Positions 1 through 7,814 of a DNA stretch of 16,693 nt are shown in pieces. A program made the position numbers and the translations under genes. How positions within the stretch are numbered: position 1 is the first letter of the stretch; every line of letters starts with the position of its first letter. The stretch comes from CAYPZL01 sp964415045 (GTDB lineage: Bacteria; Planctomycetota; Phycisphaerae; Sedimentisphaerales; Anaerobacaceae), in contig CAYPZL010000126.1 in assembly GCA_964415045.1 (NCBI GenBank), positions 1-16,693 of the forward strand, read 5' to 3'. The notes beneath the pieces were generated by a model that was not told the DNA's origin, did not search any database, and saw nothing but the letters and a program-made list of their open reading frames with translations.

Positions 1-55
1 CAACGATTTCCTTGAAGAATATAAGCCTAATCTCCATTTTGCAAAACTCTACTTG

Positions 56-1003
56 TTACTCAGGTCCGCTCTGATCCAGCGAGCCCGCCAGATCGGACAG
101 TCTCGTTATGTTGTGTTCGGCGCAGTAGCTTCTGATGCCCTCGACGATCCGCACAGCGCAGTCGGGCTCTACGAAACTGGCCGTGCCGACCGCTACCGCC
201 GAGGCGCCTGCAATGATGAACTCAATCGCATCCGTAGCGGTGCGGATGCCGCCCAGCCCCAGGATGGGGACGCCCGCTTGCTTCGTCACCTCGCGGTAGA
301 CCTTATTCACGAGATAGACCGCGATGGGCTTGATGGCCGGGCCGGACAGTCCGCCCGTGCGGTTGGCCAGGACGGGCCTGCGTGTCTCGGTGTCGATGAC
401 CATGGCGGTGAACGTGTTGATCAGGCTCAGGGCATCGGCGCCGCCCTCGATGGCGGCGCGGGCGGTCTCGCTGATATCGGTCACCGCCGGCGTGAGCTTC
501 ACGATCAGCACCTTTTTTCCGCAGGCGGCCTTGACCGCGCGCGTGATCTCCACGACCAGGGACGGATCGGTCCCGAAGCTGATTCCACCCTTCTTGACGT
601 TGGGACAACTGATATTCAATTCGAAGCCGGCGACCGCTTCCTGCGAGGTTAGTCGTTCCGTGACGGCAACGTATTCGTCAATCGTTGTGCCGGCGACGTT
701 GACAAAAACCGGGATCGACATCGTCTTGATGACGGGCAGTTTCTCCCTGACGAATCGCTCCAGCCCCACGTTGGCCAGGCCGATGGCGTTGAGCATGCCG
801 GCGTCGGTCTCGACGATGCGCGGCGTGGCGTTGCCTTTCCTCGGCTCCAGCGTGATGCTTTTGGTGATGAAGCCGCCCAGCGTGTTGATGTCCATAAAGT
901 CGGCCAGCTCGTCGGCGTACCCGCAGGTGCCCGAGGCGGTCAATACCGGGTTGGCCAGCCGGACCCCGGCAAAATCCACCGAAATGTCAATCGGTTCGGT
1001 CAT
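56..1003 (-). CDS. pyrD: Dihydroorotate dehydrogenase B (NAD+), catalytic subunit
   Basis: This FMN enzyme oxidises dihydroorotate to orotate in de novo pyrimidine synthesis and passes electrons to PyrK. The 315-residue product has the class 1B signature: SGTCGYADE near residue 24, the active-site loop NISCPN at 130-135 with Cys133 as catalytic base (class 1A and 1B enzymes use Cys, class 2 Ser), the NRTGGLSGPAIKP segment near 214, and the FMN-phosphate loops GLGGI (249-253) and AVGTASF (271-277). An in-frame TTG lies two codons upstream of the chosen ATG at 1003; neither has a clear Shine-Dalgarno. The start overlaps the end of pyrK by 17 nt, so translational coupling is likely. The partner pyrK next door supports type B rather than fumarate-dependent type A. 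Length is normal for the family. Confidence 0.96.
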   Translation of the reverse strand: MTEPIDISVDFAGVRLANPVLTASGTCGYADELADFMDINTLGGFITKSITLEPRKGNATPRIVETDAGMLNAIGLANVGLERFVREKLPVIKTMSIPVFVNVAGTTIDEYVAVTERLTSQEAVAGFELNISCPNVKKGGISFGTDPSLVVEITRAVKAACGKKVLIVKLTPAVTDISETARAAIEGGADALSLINTFTAMVIDTETRRPVLANRTGGLSGPAIKPIAVYLVNKVYREVTKQAGVPILGLGGIRTATDAIEFIIAGASAVAVGTASFVEPDCAVRIVEGIRSYCAEHNITRLSDLAGSLDQSGPE

Positions 1004-1949
1004 CGTCAAAAATCACGTTTCGTGCGTCGAAGACGGGGCCGTCCTGGCAGCAGAGTTTGTAGATAGTTTCGTTGGAGCCGGCTACGCGGCATTCGATGGC
1101 GCAGCTCTGGCAGAGGCCGATTCCGCAGGCCATGCGGCGTTCCATGCTCACCTGGCAATCGAGGTTCCACTTCTCGGCGATGCGCGCCACGGCCGCGAGC
1201 ATCGCTTCGGGGCCGCAGGCGTAGACGATCGCCTGGTCCGGCGGGCACTCGTGCTGGTCCAGCCACTGGACGAGATATTCGGTCACCAGACCCTGAGAGC
1301 CGGCCGAGCCGTCGTCGGTCGCCAGCACCGAGGGGATGCCGTACCTGGCGAAGGCCGGCACGCAGAATCCCAGGTTCTGCGAGACTTCGTCGAGCCGGCC
1401 CTCGAAGGGCAGCGCCCCGCGCGTCTGGGCCCCGACAAACGCCACGGCCTCGATATCGGCGTGCTCGGCGGTCAGCAGCTTCGCCAGGCAGCGAATGGGC
1501 GGCGCGCCCATGCCACCGACCACCAGCAAGGCGGTCTTCTTGCCTTCGGGGATCGAGAAGCCGTTGCCTAACGGGCCGACGATGCTGATCGCGTCGCCGT
1601 TGCGCAACGTCGTCATGCGAACCGAGGCCGGGCCGAGAACGCAGTAGAGAAGCTCGGCCGTCGTTCTGTCTTCCTCAGCGGTGACGTCGGCGAAGCTGAA
1701 GGGCCGGCGCAACAGGACCTTTCGCTTGCAGACGTCACGCAGATGAGGTGGTATCTGGTCCTCCGCGGGCAAACCTGCATCGGAAGCGTCGACCTGGACG
1801 AACTGTCCGGGCCGGAAGGCGGCGAATGCCCTGGCACCGGCGTCGGTGAACTTGAGGTTCATCTTGTAGAAGCACTCACCCGCCGGCCTGTTCGACAGAA
1901 CCGTCGCCGTAAAGAGTCCTTTCTTCGGCGTTTTGCATTCATCGGGCAT
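987..1949 (-). CDS. pyrK: Dihydroorotate dehydrogenase B, electron transfer subunit
   Basis: PyrK carries FAD and a [2Fe-2S] cluster and moves electrons from PyrD to NAD+. The FAD-binding motif RRPFSFAD is at residues 81-88, nucleotide-binding GGMGAPP at 145-151, and ACGPEAM at 244-250. The C-terminal cluster ligands are Cys275, Cys280, Cys283 and Cys301, in MACGIGLCQSC and CCQDGPVF. At 320 residues it is longer than many PyrK proteins. Much of the excess seems to lie around residues 56-80, a charged stretch just before the FAD motif. The ATG has AAGG about 9 nt upstream. It follows the kinase gene by 53 nt, with no promoter seen in the gap, so it may be read from the kinase promoter. Confidence 0.95.
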   Translation of the reverse strand: MPDECKTPKKGLFTATVLSNRPAGECFYKMNLKFTDAGARAFAAFRPGQFVQVDASDAGLPAEDQIPPHLRDVCKRKVLLRRPFSFADVTAEEDRTTAELLYCVLGPASVRMTTLRNGDAISIVGPLGNGFSIPEGKKTALLVVGGMGAPPIRCLAKLLTAEHADIEAVAFVGAQTRGALPFEGRLDEVSQNLGFCVPAFARYGIPSVLATDDGSAGSQGLVTEYLVQWLDQHECPPDQAIVYACGPEAMLAAVARIAEKWNLDCQVSMERRMACGIGLCQSCAIECRVAGSNETIYKLCCQDGPVFDARNVIFDDDRTD

Positions 1950-2002
1950 AGCTTCTGCCTTACATCAGGGACGCCTGCGGAATCCCGGGGCGACAACGAG
2001 CG

Positions 2003-3247
2003 TCACAGCAGGTTCTCGTAGACTCTGACGCCATCGACCACCTTGCAGACGTGAACGGCATACTTTTCAGCGAAATCGGGACGGCTGCGTGGATAAGCGG
2101 CATCGACGGCGGCTTTGACCGCTTCGACGCTCCCGGCCTCCACCAGCGCTCCGGAGGCGCCCTTGTCACCGCCGCCCAGCATGCGCTCGCCGAGGACGCC
2201 GGGCACGCTGCGCACGATATCGCACATCGTCTCCAGCTCGGGGCCGGAGATCTTGTAGTCGTCTCTCAGACCCAGGCCGTCTTCGCGGAAGATCGCGCCG
2301 ACAGTCTCGATGTCGCCGCTCTTCCAGGCCTCCATCATGCGATAGAACCGCTGTTGGGCGTGGAAGATGTAGTTCAGCCTATCGCAGTGGTCCGGGTGGC
2401 TTGCCCCGAACTGCGCCACGATCTTCTCGTAGGTGGCGTCGTCCTTGACGTCGGCCAGGCAGGTAATGTCGAAGCCGGCCTCCCGGAGGATCGCCACGAA
2501 CGCCTCGCACTCGCTCCTGCGGACGGCGTACGTGGATTTCTCCAGGCCGGGACGATCCGTTCCCGTATCCAGGACCACGATGCGAAAGTCGCTGGCCCCG
2601 GCGCCGATGGGCACGTATTCGATCGAGCGGTCCTGGGGATTGTAGTAGGTCCCCATGCCTTCCCGGGCGAACAGGATCATCGTCTGGTCGAGCTGGCCGC
2701 AGGGCGAGCCGATGTAATCGTTTTCCACCGCCTGGGCCAGGTCCACGATCCGGATCTGTTCTTCCACCTCGATGCCGTTGGCGTCAAAGAGGGACAGAAT
2801 CAGGTTGATGCAAAGCGAGGCCGAGCGGCTCATGCCGCCGCCGGGGATGTTTCCGTAAAGCACGCCGTCGATCCCCTGCGTCAGTGCGAAACCCTCCCGC
2901 TTGAGAACGTAGTCGATCCCGTAGGCGAATCGGCCCCAGGTTTCGGTGATCGCCTGGGACTTGGGCTCCGGGACATCGCCGATCGTATATTCGATCACGG
3001 CGTCGTCGGGGAAGTTGCCGCTGAAGAGCCGGACTTTGTCGGTGCCGTTGGGTTTGTATGCCAGCCAGATGAAGCGGTCGGTGCCGACGCCGAACAACTC
3101 GGTTCCGTTGTAGTCGCCGTGCTCGACGCCCAGACAGAACCGCGACGACGTCCGCCGCACCTTGCCGCCGGCGATGTTGAGACCGTGTTCCTGTGCCAAC
3201 TGCTGAAGTTCCGCCAACGCGGATTGATCGTCCTTCGTCAACTCCAT
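2003..3247 (-). CDS. GHMP-family sugar kinase, galactokinase-like
   Basis: Likely a cytosolic ATP-dependent sugar-1-kinase; galactose is the best guess. Motif 1 is diverged to GVEHGDYNG (40-48) but keeps Glu42, His43 and Asp45, matching the sugar-contacting E-H-x-D of galactokinase. The phosphate loop is PGGGMSRSAS (135-144) instead of the usual GxGLSSSA. CGQLDQ (183-188) puts Asp187 at the catalytic-base position. The C-terminal GHMP motif is GGGDKGASGALV (358-369). Length (414 aa) is slightly above typical galactokinase. The ATG has AGGAAGAGG just upstream. The adjacent Na+/sugar symporter supports a hexose substrate, but no galT or galE is in the window, so another sugar (a hexuronic acid or arabinose, for example) cannot be excluded. 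It has its own promoter and may drive pyrKD. Confidence 0.8.
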   Translation of the reverse strand: MELTKDDQSALAELQQLAQEHGLNIAGGKVRRTSSRFCLGVEHGDYNGTELFGVGTDRFIWLAYKPNGTDKVRLFSGNFPDDAVIEYTIGDVPEPKSQAITETWGRFAYGIDYVLKREGFALTQGIDGVLYGNIPGGGMSRSASLCINLILSLFDANGIEVEEQIRIVDLAQAVENDYIGSPCGQLDQTMILFAREGMGTYYNPQDRSIEYVPIGAGASDFRIVVLDTGTDRPGLEKSTYAVRRSECEAFVAILREAGFDITCLADVKDDATYEKIVAQFGASHPDHCDRLNYIFHAQQRFYRMMEAWKSGDIETVGAIFREDGLGLRDDYKISGPELETMCDIVRSVPGVLGERMLGGGDKGASGALVEAGSVEAVKAAVDAAYPRSRPDFAEKYAVHVCKVVDGVRVYENLL

Positions 3248-3307
3248 CTCGACCTCTTCCTTGTAGAAAATGCCTGCAAGCCATGTGCGAAAAGAGCAAC
3301 GCTGCCG

Positions 3308-3336
3308 AATATAGTCGAGCCGGCGGCGAACATCAA
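3308..3336 (-). promoter_or_regulatory. Sigma-70-type promoter of the sugar-kinase gene
   Basis: On the minus strand TTGATG (3336-3331) and TATATT (3313-3308) are separated by exactly 17 nt. Predicted start is near 3301, giving a leader of about 54 nt before the ATG at 3247. Its presence, with the terminator behind the symporter, suggests the kinase is transcribed separately from the symporter. Confidence 0.6.
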
Positions 3337-3463
3337 GCTCGAATCCCGCCGGCGTCAGGGCAATTATCCCCGAAACCCGGACGCCGCTGTGCAGCGGTGT
3401 AGTATCATGGCGTGGGGGGGGGCTGTAATCGGCGCGTCGTCGTCCTGGTCCGAGAGACGCACG

Positions 3464-3497
3464 AAAAACGGCCCCCTGGTTTTTCCCGGGGGCCGTT
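3464..3497 (-). terminator. Rho-independent terminator of the symporter gene
   Basis: A perfect 10-bp stem (3467-3476 with 3488-3497, AACGGCCCCC/GGGGGCCGTT) encloses an 11-nt loop. On the minus strand it runs into a TTTTT tract ending at 3464. It starts 46 nt past the symporter stop codon. On the plus strand the stem is followed only by GTTC, so it works best for minus-strand transcripts. Confidence 0.9.
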
Positions 3498-3543
3498 GTT
3501 CTATGCGCGGTATGCCTTTGAAACCCGAAAGGTCTGGTCTTGC

Positions 3544-5592
3544 CTATTTGGCTAACCCAATCGGACTAAAGAGCACGTAGAGCGTCAGTGTGATGACCAC
3601 GACGACGATGCCGGCGATCTTGGCTCCCTTGGAGGAGGTAAGATTGAGCTTCGATTCGGTCTTGAACTCGATGGGCTGAGCCAGCGGTTTCATCATGGTG
3701 ATAATGTACATCACCAGCAGGCAGAGGGCGAAGCAAATCGCCATGCGGTTGAGGAACTGGATCTCCGGACCCATCTTATAGCGTCCCATCAGGTACATGC
3801 CGCCGTAGGTGACGATGTTCGTCAGGAGGCCCACCACGCCGGCAATCGGCGGGGCCTTTCGCACCAGCAGCCCGAAGACGAAGACCGCCAGGATGCCCGG
3901 CGAGATCAAGCCCTGGCTCTCCTGGATGATGGTGAAGATGCTATTGCTGATCTTCGGATCGCCCAACTGCGGCGCCAGGAATACCGCGATGGCCGAAAAT
4001 ACCACGACGCAGACACGCCCCAGCAGGACCATGGTCTTCTGCCCGGCATTCGGGTTGATGTACTTCTTGAAGATGTCCATGGTGAAGATCGTGGAGGCGG
4101 CGTTGAGCATGGCGGCCAGCGAGCTGACGATGGCGCCGAGCAGGGCCGCCAGCACGAAGCCCACCAATCCGGTCCGCTGCGGCAGCACGCTGCTGAGCAA
4201 CTGCCCCAGGGCGGTGTCGTACTTGTAGGCGATGAATTTCTCGGTTGTTACGTTGGCCCCGGCGGCCTGGGCGGCTTCCGTGGTTGCGGCGTTATACGTC
4301 TCCAATTCCACCGCCAGCGCGGGGAACACCGTCTTCCAGGCTTTGTCATCCGATTCGAAGACGGTGAATTCGGCTACCGTTGTGGCGTCGAAACTCGCCT
4401 CTGTCAGGGGCAGCACGAACGGATTCTTTGCCTCGATGGCCTTCAATGCCGCATCGTCGGGGTAGACGGCGATCATGAACTTGCCCTGGGGCCACGCCGC
4501 GACCGTCTCATCGTTCGGCGCCTGGGTCACTTGAACCAGTTGCGTCTGCGGATTCGCCTGCATGTACTTGGCAACCACCGCGGCGTTGTCATTCACCGAC
4601 TGGTTCTGCATGTCCTTCGAGAACAGGTTGAAGGCAATGATACCGGGGATCACCACGACGAACGGAATGAGCAGTTTCATGAACGCGCTGAAGACGATAC
4701 CCTTTTGTCCCTCGGCCAGCGACTCCGACGCCAGCGTCCGCTGCGTGATGTACTGGTTCAGGCCCCAGTAGTAGAAGTTGGGAATCCACAGTCCCAGCAG
4801 CAGGGCCGTGCACGGTAAAACCTTGTCGTCCTTGGGCAGAAACATATTCATCCGGACCCGGTTCAGGTTCCAGAAGCGGTCGATGGCCCCGGTGTCCTGG
4901 GCGAACGTCTTGAAGCCGACGGCGCCGGTCTTGACGTTCTCCACGAAGGCGAGCTCATCGGTGGTGGAGCCCAGTTTCTTGAAGGCGTAGATCATCACCA
5001 CGGCGCTGCCGATAATCAAGGCGCTGCCCTGGATCAAATCGGCCCAGGCGCAGGCCTTGAGGCCGCCGGCCGTGACGTATACCATGGCGATGAAGCCGAT
5101 CACCAGCGCCGCCTTGGCAATGGAGACGTCGTACCCCATCTTTCCTGCCATCGTGTTGACCGTCAGGGCGCCGGAGTAGGTGACCGAGCCGAGCAGGAGC
5201 ATGTAGATGAACAGCGTGGCCACGGCCATGATCGTCCGGGCCGTGGCGTTGTAGCGCACTTCGAGGAACTCGGGCATCGTGTAAATGCCCGCCCGCAGGA
5301 AGTAGGGCAGAAACGCGAATGCCACCACGACCAGCGTGATGGCCGCCATCCACTCGTAGCTGGCAATGGCCAGGCCGACGTGACTGGCGGCGTTGCCGCT
5401 CATGCCCACTAATTGTTCGGACGAAATATTCGCGGCAATCAGCGAGAAACCGATCAGCCACCATTTCAGGCCGCGTCCGGCGAGGAAGTAATCCTCACTG
5501 GTTTTCTCATGTCGGCTTTTGAGCAGGCCGATCGTGATGACCGCCACAATGAAGCCGACGAACACGAGGACGTCGAGGGGGTTAAGCTCCAT
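3544..5592 (-). CDS. Na+/sugar symporter, SSS family (vSGLT-like)
   Basis: An inner-membrane, sodium-driven sugar importer of 682 residues with many hydrophobic helices. It aligns by eye with Vibrio vSGLT. NISSEQ places Asn55 and Gln60 at vSGLT Asn64 and Gln69; YEWM gives Glu80 (Glu88); NFYYWG gives Asn272 and gate Tyr275 (Asn260, Tyr263); Lys306 matches Lys294; Gln557 matches Gln428. Ser490-Ser491 fall at the Na2-site serines 364/365. One galactose contact differs, Ala83 for Ser91. Galactose or glucose is therefore the likely substrate. A hydrophilic insertion of about 130 residues (roughly 325-457) between transmembrane segments explains the extra length over vSGLT (about 540 aa). The ATG has AAAGGA upstream. 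It has its own promoter and terminator. vSGLT numbering is from memory. Confidence 0.9.
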   Translation of the reverse strand: MELNPLDVLVFVGFIVAVITIGLLKSRHEKTSEDYFLAGRGLKWWLIGFSLIAANISSEQLVGMSGNAASHVGLAIASYEWMAAITLVVVAFAFLPYFLRAGIYTMPEFLEVRYNATARTIMAVATLFIYMLLLGSVTYSGALTVNTMAGKMGYDVSIAKAALVIGFIAMVYVTAGGLKACAWADLIQGSALIIGSAVVMIYAFKKLGSTTDELAFVENVKTGAVGFKTFAQDTGAIDRFWNLNRVRMNMFLPKDDKVLPCTALLLGLWIPNFYYWGLNQYITQRTLASESLAEGQKGIVFSAFMKLLIPFVVVIPGIIAFNLFSKDMQNQSVNDNAAVVAKYMQANPQTQLVQVTQAPNDETVAAWPQGKFMIAVYPDDAALKAIEAKNPFVLPLTEASFDATTVAEFTVFESDDKAWKTVFPALAVELETYNAATTEAAQAAGANVTTEKFIAYKYDTALGQLLSSVLPQRTGLVGFVLAALLGAIVSSLAAMLNAASTIFTMDIFKKYINPNAGQKTMVLLGRVCVVVFSAIAVFLAPQLGDPKISNSIFTIIQESQGLISPGILAVFVFGLLVRKAPPIAGVVGLLTNIVTYGGMYLMGRYKMGPEIQFLNRMAICFALCLLVMYIITMMKPLAQPIEFKTESKLNLTSSKGAKIAGIVVVVITLTLYVLFSPIGLAK

Positions 5593-5647
5593 GGCACATC
5601 CTTTCCTTGTACTTCTCCCCTAACATTGCACCACACACAAACAGGGC

Positions 5648-5675
5648 ATTATAGCCCGCGTTCGGGTCGCTGCAA
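5648..5675 (-). promoter_or_regulatory. Promoter of the symporter gene
   Basis: On the minus strand TTGCAG (5675-5670) is 16 nt from an exact TATAAT (5653-5648). The -10 sits inside the near-palindrome GGGCTATAATGCCC (5645-5658), which could be a repressor site. Predicted start is near 5641, with a leader of about 49 nt carrying the Shine-Dalgarno. Confidence 0.7.
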
Positions 5676-5748
5676 CAAAATACTCCTCGCGACGACGCGT
5701 CGGTCGTTGGATCGGACGCACCTGTGTATCGCTTGAGATTTCCCTGTC

Positions 5749-6111
5749 TCAGGCCGTCTTGGCCTGCGTCCAGTCCTGCAGCGCATCGAGTGTTTGGAGA
5801 ACCATCGGCATATGCGTGTAAGCGGGACCGCCGCCCATCATCACGGCCACCGACGCGGCCTCCAGAATCTCTTCGCGCGTGCAACCGGCGTCCAGGCACT
5901 TCTGGACGTGCAGTCGAATGCAGGGCTCGCACTGGATCGCCACCGCGATGCCAATGGCCACGAGCTCTTTGGTTTTGAGGGGGATGGCTCCGTCCCGCAT
6001 GATCTTGCTGAACAGCCCGGCGAACCCGTTGAGGGCGTCAGGCGCCTCCTCTTTCAGTTTTCCCATGTCCTTCTTGAATTGACGGAAGAATTCCTTCACA
6101 TTGTCTGCCAT
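5749..6111 (-). CDS. Carboxymuconolactone decarboxylase/AhpD-like family protein
   Basis: A 120-residue all-helical protein of the CMD/AhpD superfamily. The signature is KELVAIGIAVAIQCEPC followed by three residues and His: Cys61-x-x-Cys64 and His68, the redox-active arrangement of AhpD-type members. This favours a thiol oxidoreductase or peroxide-related role over true carboxymuconolactone decarboxylase, which lacks the CxxC. The ATG has AAAGGA at 5-nt spacing. It lies 12 nt downstream of nnrD and is the last gene of the tsaD-larB-nnrD unit. Substrate is unknown; no AhpC partner is visible. Confidence 0.85.
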   Translation of the reverse strand: MADNVKEFFRQFKKDMGKLKEEAPDALNGFAGLFSKIMRDGAIPLKTKELVAIGIAVAIQCEPCIRLHVQKCLDAGCTREEILEAASVAVMMGGGPAYTHMPMVLQTLDALQDWTQAKTA

Positions 6112-6123
6112 TGTTGTCCTTTC

Positions 6124-6993
6124 TTAAGAACGATGATTGCTTTTCCTAAACGCTTCCGGCAAGGCGTCAATCAAATCCGTGGCCATGAGACTGGTCTGAC
6201 CGAGCCTTTCGTCCGCGATGTCCCCCGCCAGGCCATGGAGATAGACGCCAAGCACGGTCGCGTCGAAATTCTTCATTCCTTGTCCCATCAGGCCGGCGAT
6301 CAAACCCGTCAGGACGTCTCCGGAACCGGCGGTAGCCATGCCGGGATTCCCCGTGGTGTTGACATATGTGCGTTGCCCGTCAGTGACGACGGTTCCGGCG
6401 CCTTTCAGGGCCACCACCGCGCCGGTAGCCGAAGCCACCTTCACGGCCGTCTGCTGCCGGTCCTGGGGCATGGTTTCGCGGAACAGACCCGACCAGAGTC
6501 GCTGCATCTCGCCCGGGTGAGGGGTCAAAATTACGCGGGCCTTGCGCTTCTGGGGCCAGCCCGGGAGCTTGCTCAGATTGTTCAGCCCGTCTCCGTCGAT
6601 CAGCAGTCGCAGGTCTTCTTGTGCGAGCAGCGTTTCGACAATCGAGCGCAAACCTGCGCTCTGGCCGAGGCCGGGGCCGATGGCCGTCGCGTCGTTTTCC
6701 TCGACGGCGTTGAGGATCGCGCCGAGGGCTTTGGCCGAGATGCGCCCGGCGTTGTCTTCGGCCAACGGGATCGTTGTGTAGCATGGCTCGATAGCAGCGA
6801 CGGTCGGCAGGGCGCTGCGCGCGGTCGCGACTCGTACCAGACCCGCGCCGGCCCGCAAGGCTGCCCGGCCCGCCAGCGCCGCGGCACCGCTCATGCCCAC
6901 GCTGCCGGCGACGAGGCACACCTTGCCGAACGTGCCCTTGTGCCCGTCGGCGGGTCGATCTGCAAGCCTGGGAATGTCACGGACGATTTCCAT
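6124..6993 (-). CDS. nnrD: ADP-dependent (S)-NAD(P)H-hydrate dehydratase
   Basis: A metabolite-repair enzyme that dehydrates damaged NADHX/NADPHX using ADP. The 289 residues cover only the C-terminal YjeF (ribokinase-like) domain. Visible motifs are GTFGKVCLVAGS near 20-31, GPGLG at 106-110, DGDGLN at 133-138, TPHPGEM at 157-163, LKGAGTVVTDG at 196-206, and the anion hole with catalytic Asp226 in AGSGD (222-226). The epimerase domain (NnrE) fused to it in E. coli is absent and is not elsewhere in the window. It starts 3 nt after the larB stop codon, without an obvious Shine-Dalgarno, so it is probably coupled to larB translation. Confidence 0.92.
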   Translation of the reverse strand: MEIVRDIPRLADRPADGHKGTFGKVCLVAGSVGMSGAAALAGRAALRAGAGLVRVATARSALPTVAAIEPCYTTIPLAEDNAGRISAKALGAILNAVEENDATAIGPGLGQSAGLRSIVETLLAQEDLRLLIDGDGLNNLSKLPGWPQKRKARVILTPHPGEMQRLWSGLFRETMPQDRQQTAVKVASATGAVVALKGAGTVVTDGQRTYVNTTGNPGMATAGSGDVLTGLIAGLMGQGMKNFDATVLGVYLHGLAGDIADERLGQTSLMATDLIDALPEAFRKSNHRS

Positions 6994-6996
6994 ACG

Positions 6997-7764
6997 CTAT
7001 GGGTTCGCTTCGACTTTTCTGTTGATCAACGTGGCCGTGACCGCCGCCGAAAATCCATTGTCGATGTTGACCACGGTGATCCCCGAGGCGCAGCTATTGA
7101 GCATGGTCAGCAGGGCCGAGAGGCCGTGAAAACTCGAGCCATACCCGACGCTGGTCGGCACCGCGATCACGGGACAGCTCACCAGCCCTCCGACGACGCT
7201 GGCCAGCGCGCCTTCCATGCCGGCCACGACGATGAGGATATTGGCCTCTTGCAGTCTGGGCACGTAGCCTAACAGCCGGTGCAGCCCGGCGACGCCGACG
7301 TCGCAGATCAGCTCGGTCGGCTGGCCCATGATCTCGGCGGTGATTTTGGCCTCCATGGCCACCGGCATATCGGCCGTCCCGGCCGTCACGATGGGCAGCG
7401 TGGATTTGGCTGGCGGCAGCTCGCTCTGCTCCAATACGATGGCCCGGGCCAGCTCTTCGTACCGGGCGCCGGGGAACTTGCCCGTTGCCGACAGAGCCTC
7501 GAAGACTTCCGGTTCGGCCCGCGTCGCCAGGACGTTGTTGCCGCGGGCCGCCAGCGACTCGAAGATGCGAATGACCTGCTCGGTGGTTTTGCCCGGGCAG
7601 AAGATCACCTCGGGAAAGCCGCGCCGAAGTTGGCGGTGGTGATCGATTCGAGCGAAGCCCAGGTCCTCGAAGGGCAGATGGCGTAGCTTCTCCATCGCCT
7701 CGTCGATGTCGATCCGGCCTTGTTTGACCTCTTCCAGCAGTTGTCTCAGTTTTTCGGGCTGAAT
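6997..7764 (-). CDS. larB: Nickel pincer cofactor biosynthesis protein LarB (AIR carboxylase-like), probable ATT start
   Basis: LarB carboxylates and hydrolyses nicotinic acid adenine dinucleotide in the first step toward the nickel-pincer nucleotide of lactate racemase and related enzymes. The PurE-like domain is clear: DHHRQLRRGFPEVIFCPGKT, then TAGTADMPVAMEA, CDVGVAGLHR, AGMEGALASVVGG and PTSVGYGSSFHG. The first in-frame ATG (7695) would remove the N-terminal helix LRQLLEEVKQGRIDIDEA, which the family normally has. The frame stays open upstream to a TGA at 7791-7789, with no ATG, GTG or TTG at the expected start. ATT at 7764 lies 10 nt after GGAGAG and gives 255 residues, the usual length. 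larC and larE are not in the window. Confidence 0.88.
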   Translation of the reverse strand: MQPEKLRQLLEEVKQGRIDIDEAMEKLRHLPFEDLGFARIDHHRQLRRGFPEVIFCPGKTTEQVIRIFESLAARGNNVLATRAEPEVFEALSATGKFPGARYEELARAIVLEQSELPPAKSTLPIVTAGTADMPVAMEAKITAEIMGQPTELICDVGVAGLHRLLGYVPRLQEANILIVVAGMEGALASVVGGLVSCPVIAVPTSVGYGSSFHGLSALLTMLNSCASGITVVNIDNGFSAAVTATLINRKVEANP

Positions 7765-7772
7765 GGCTGGTT

Positions 7773-7778
7773 CTCTCC
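7773..7778 (-). promoter_or_regulatory. Shine-Dalgarno deciding the larB start
   Basis: GGAGAG on the minus strand lies in the gap between tsaD and larB. It is positioned to serve ATT at 7764-7762 and is too far from the internal ATG at 7695, so it supports a non-ATG start for larB. Confidence 0.55.
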
Positions 7779-7814
7779 AAAGATTACATCATGGTTCTGT
7801 TATGGCTGATTCCG

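Noticed and set aside
324..1571. 415-codon plus-strand open frame
   Set aside because: It is antisense to pyrD and pyrK, both of which have full cofactor motifs.
3414..3422. Run of nine G
   Set aside because: A simple homopolymer in a non-coding gap. No further G-tracts close by form a convincing G-quadruplex.
2051..3580. 509-codon plus-strand open frame
   Set aside because: It is antisense to the sugar kinase, which carries all GHMP motifs. The long frame comes from high GC and codon bias.
5794..7272. 492-codon plus-strand open frame
   Set aside because: It is antisense to three recognisable genes (AhpD-like, nnrD, larB) and has no domain pattern.
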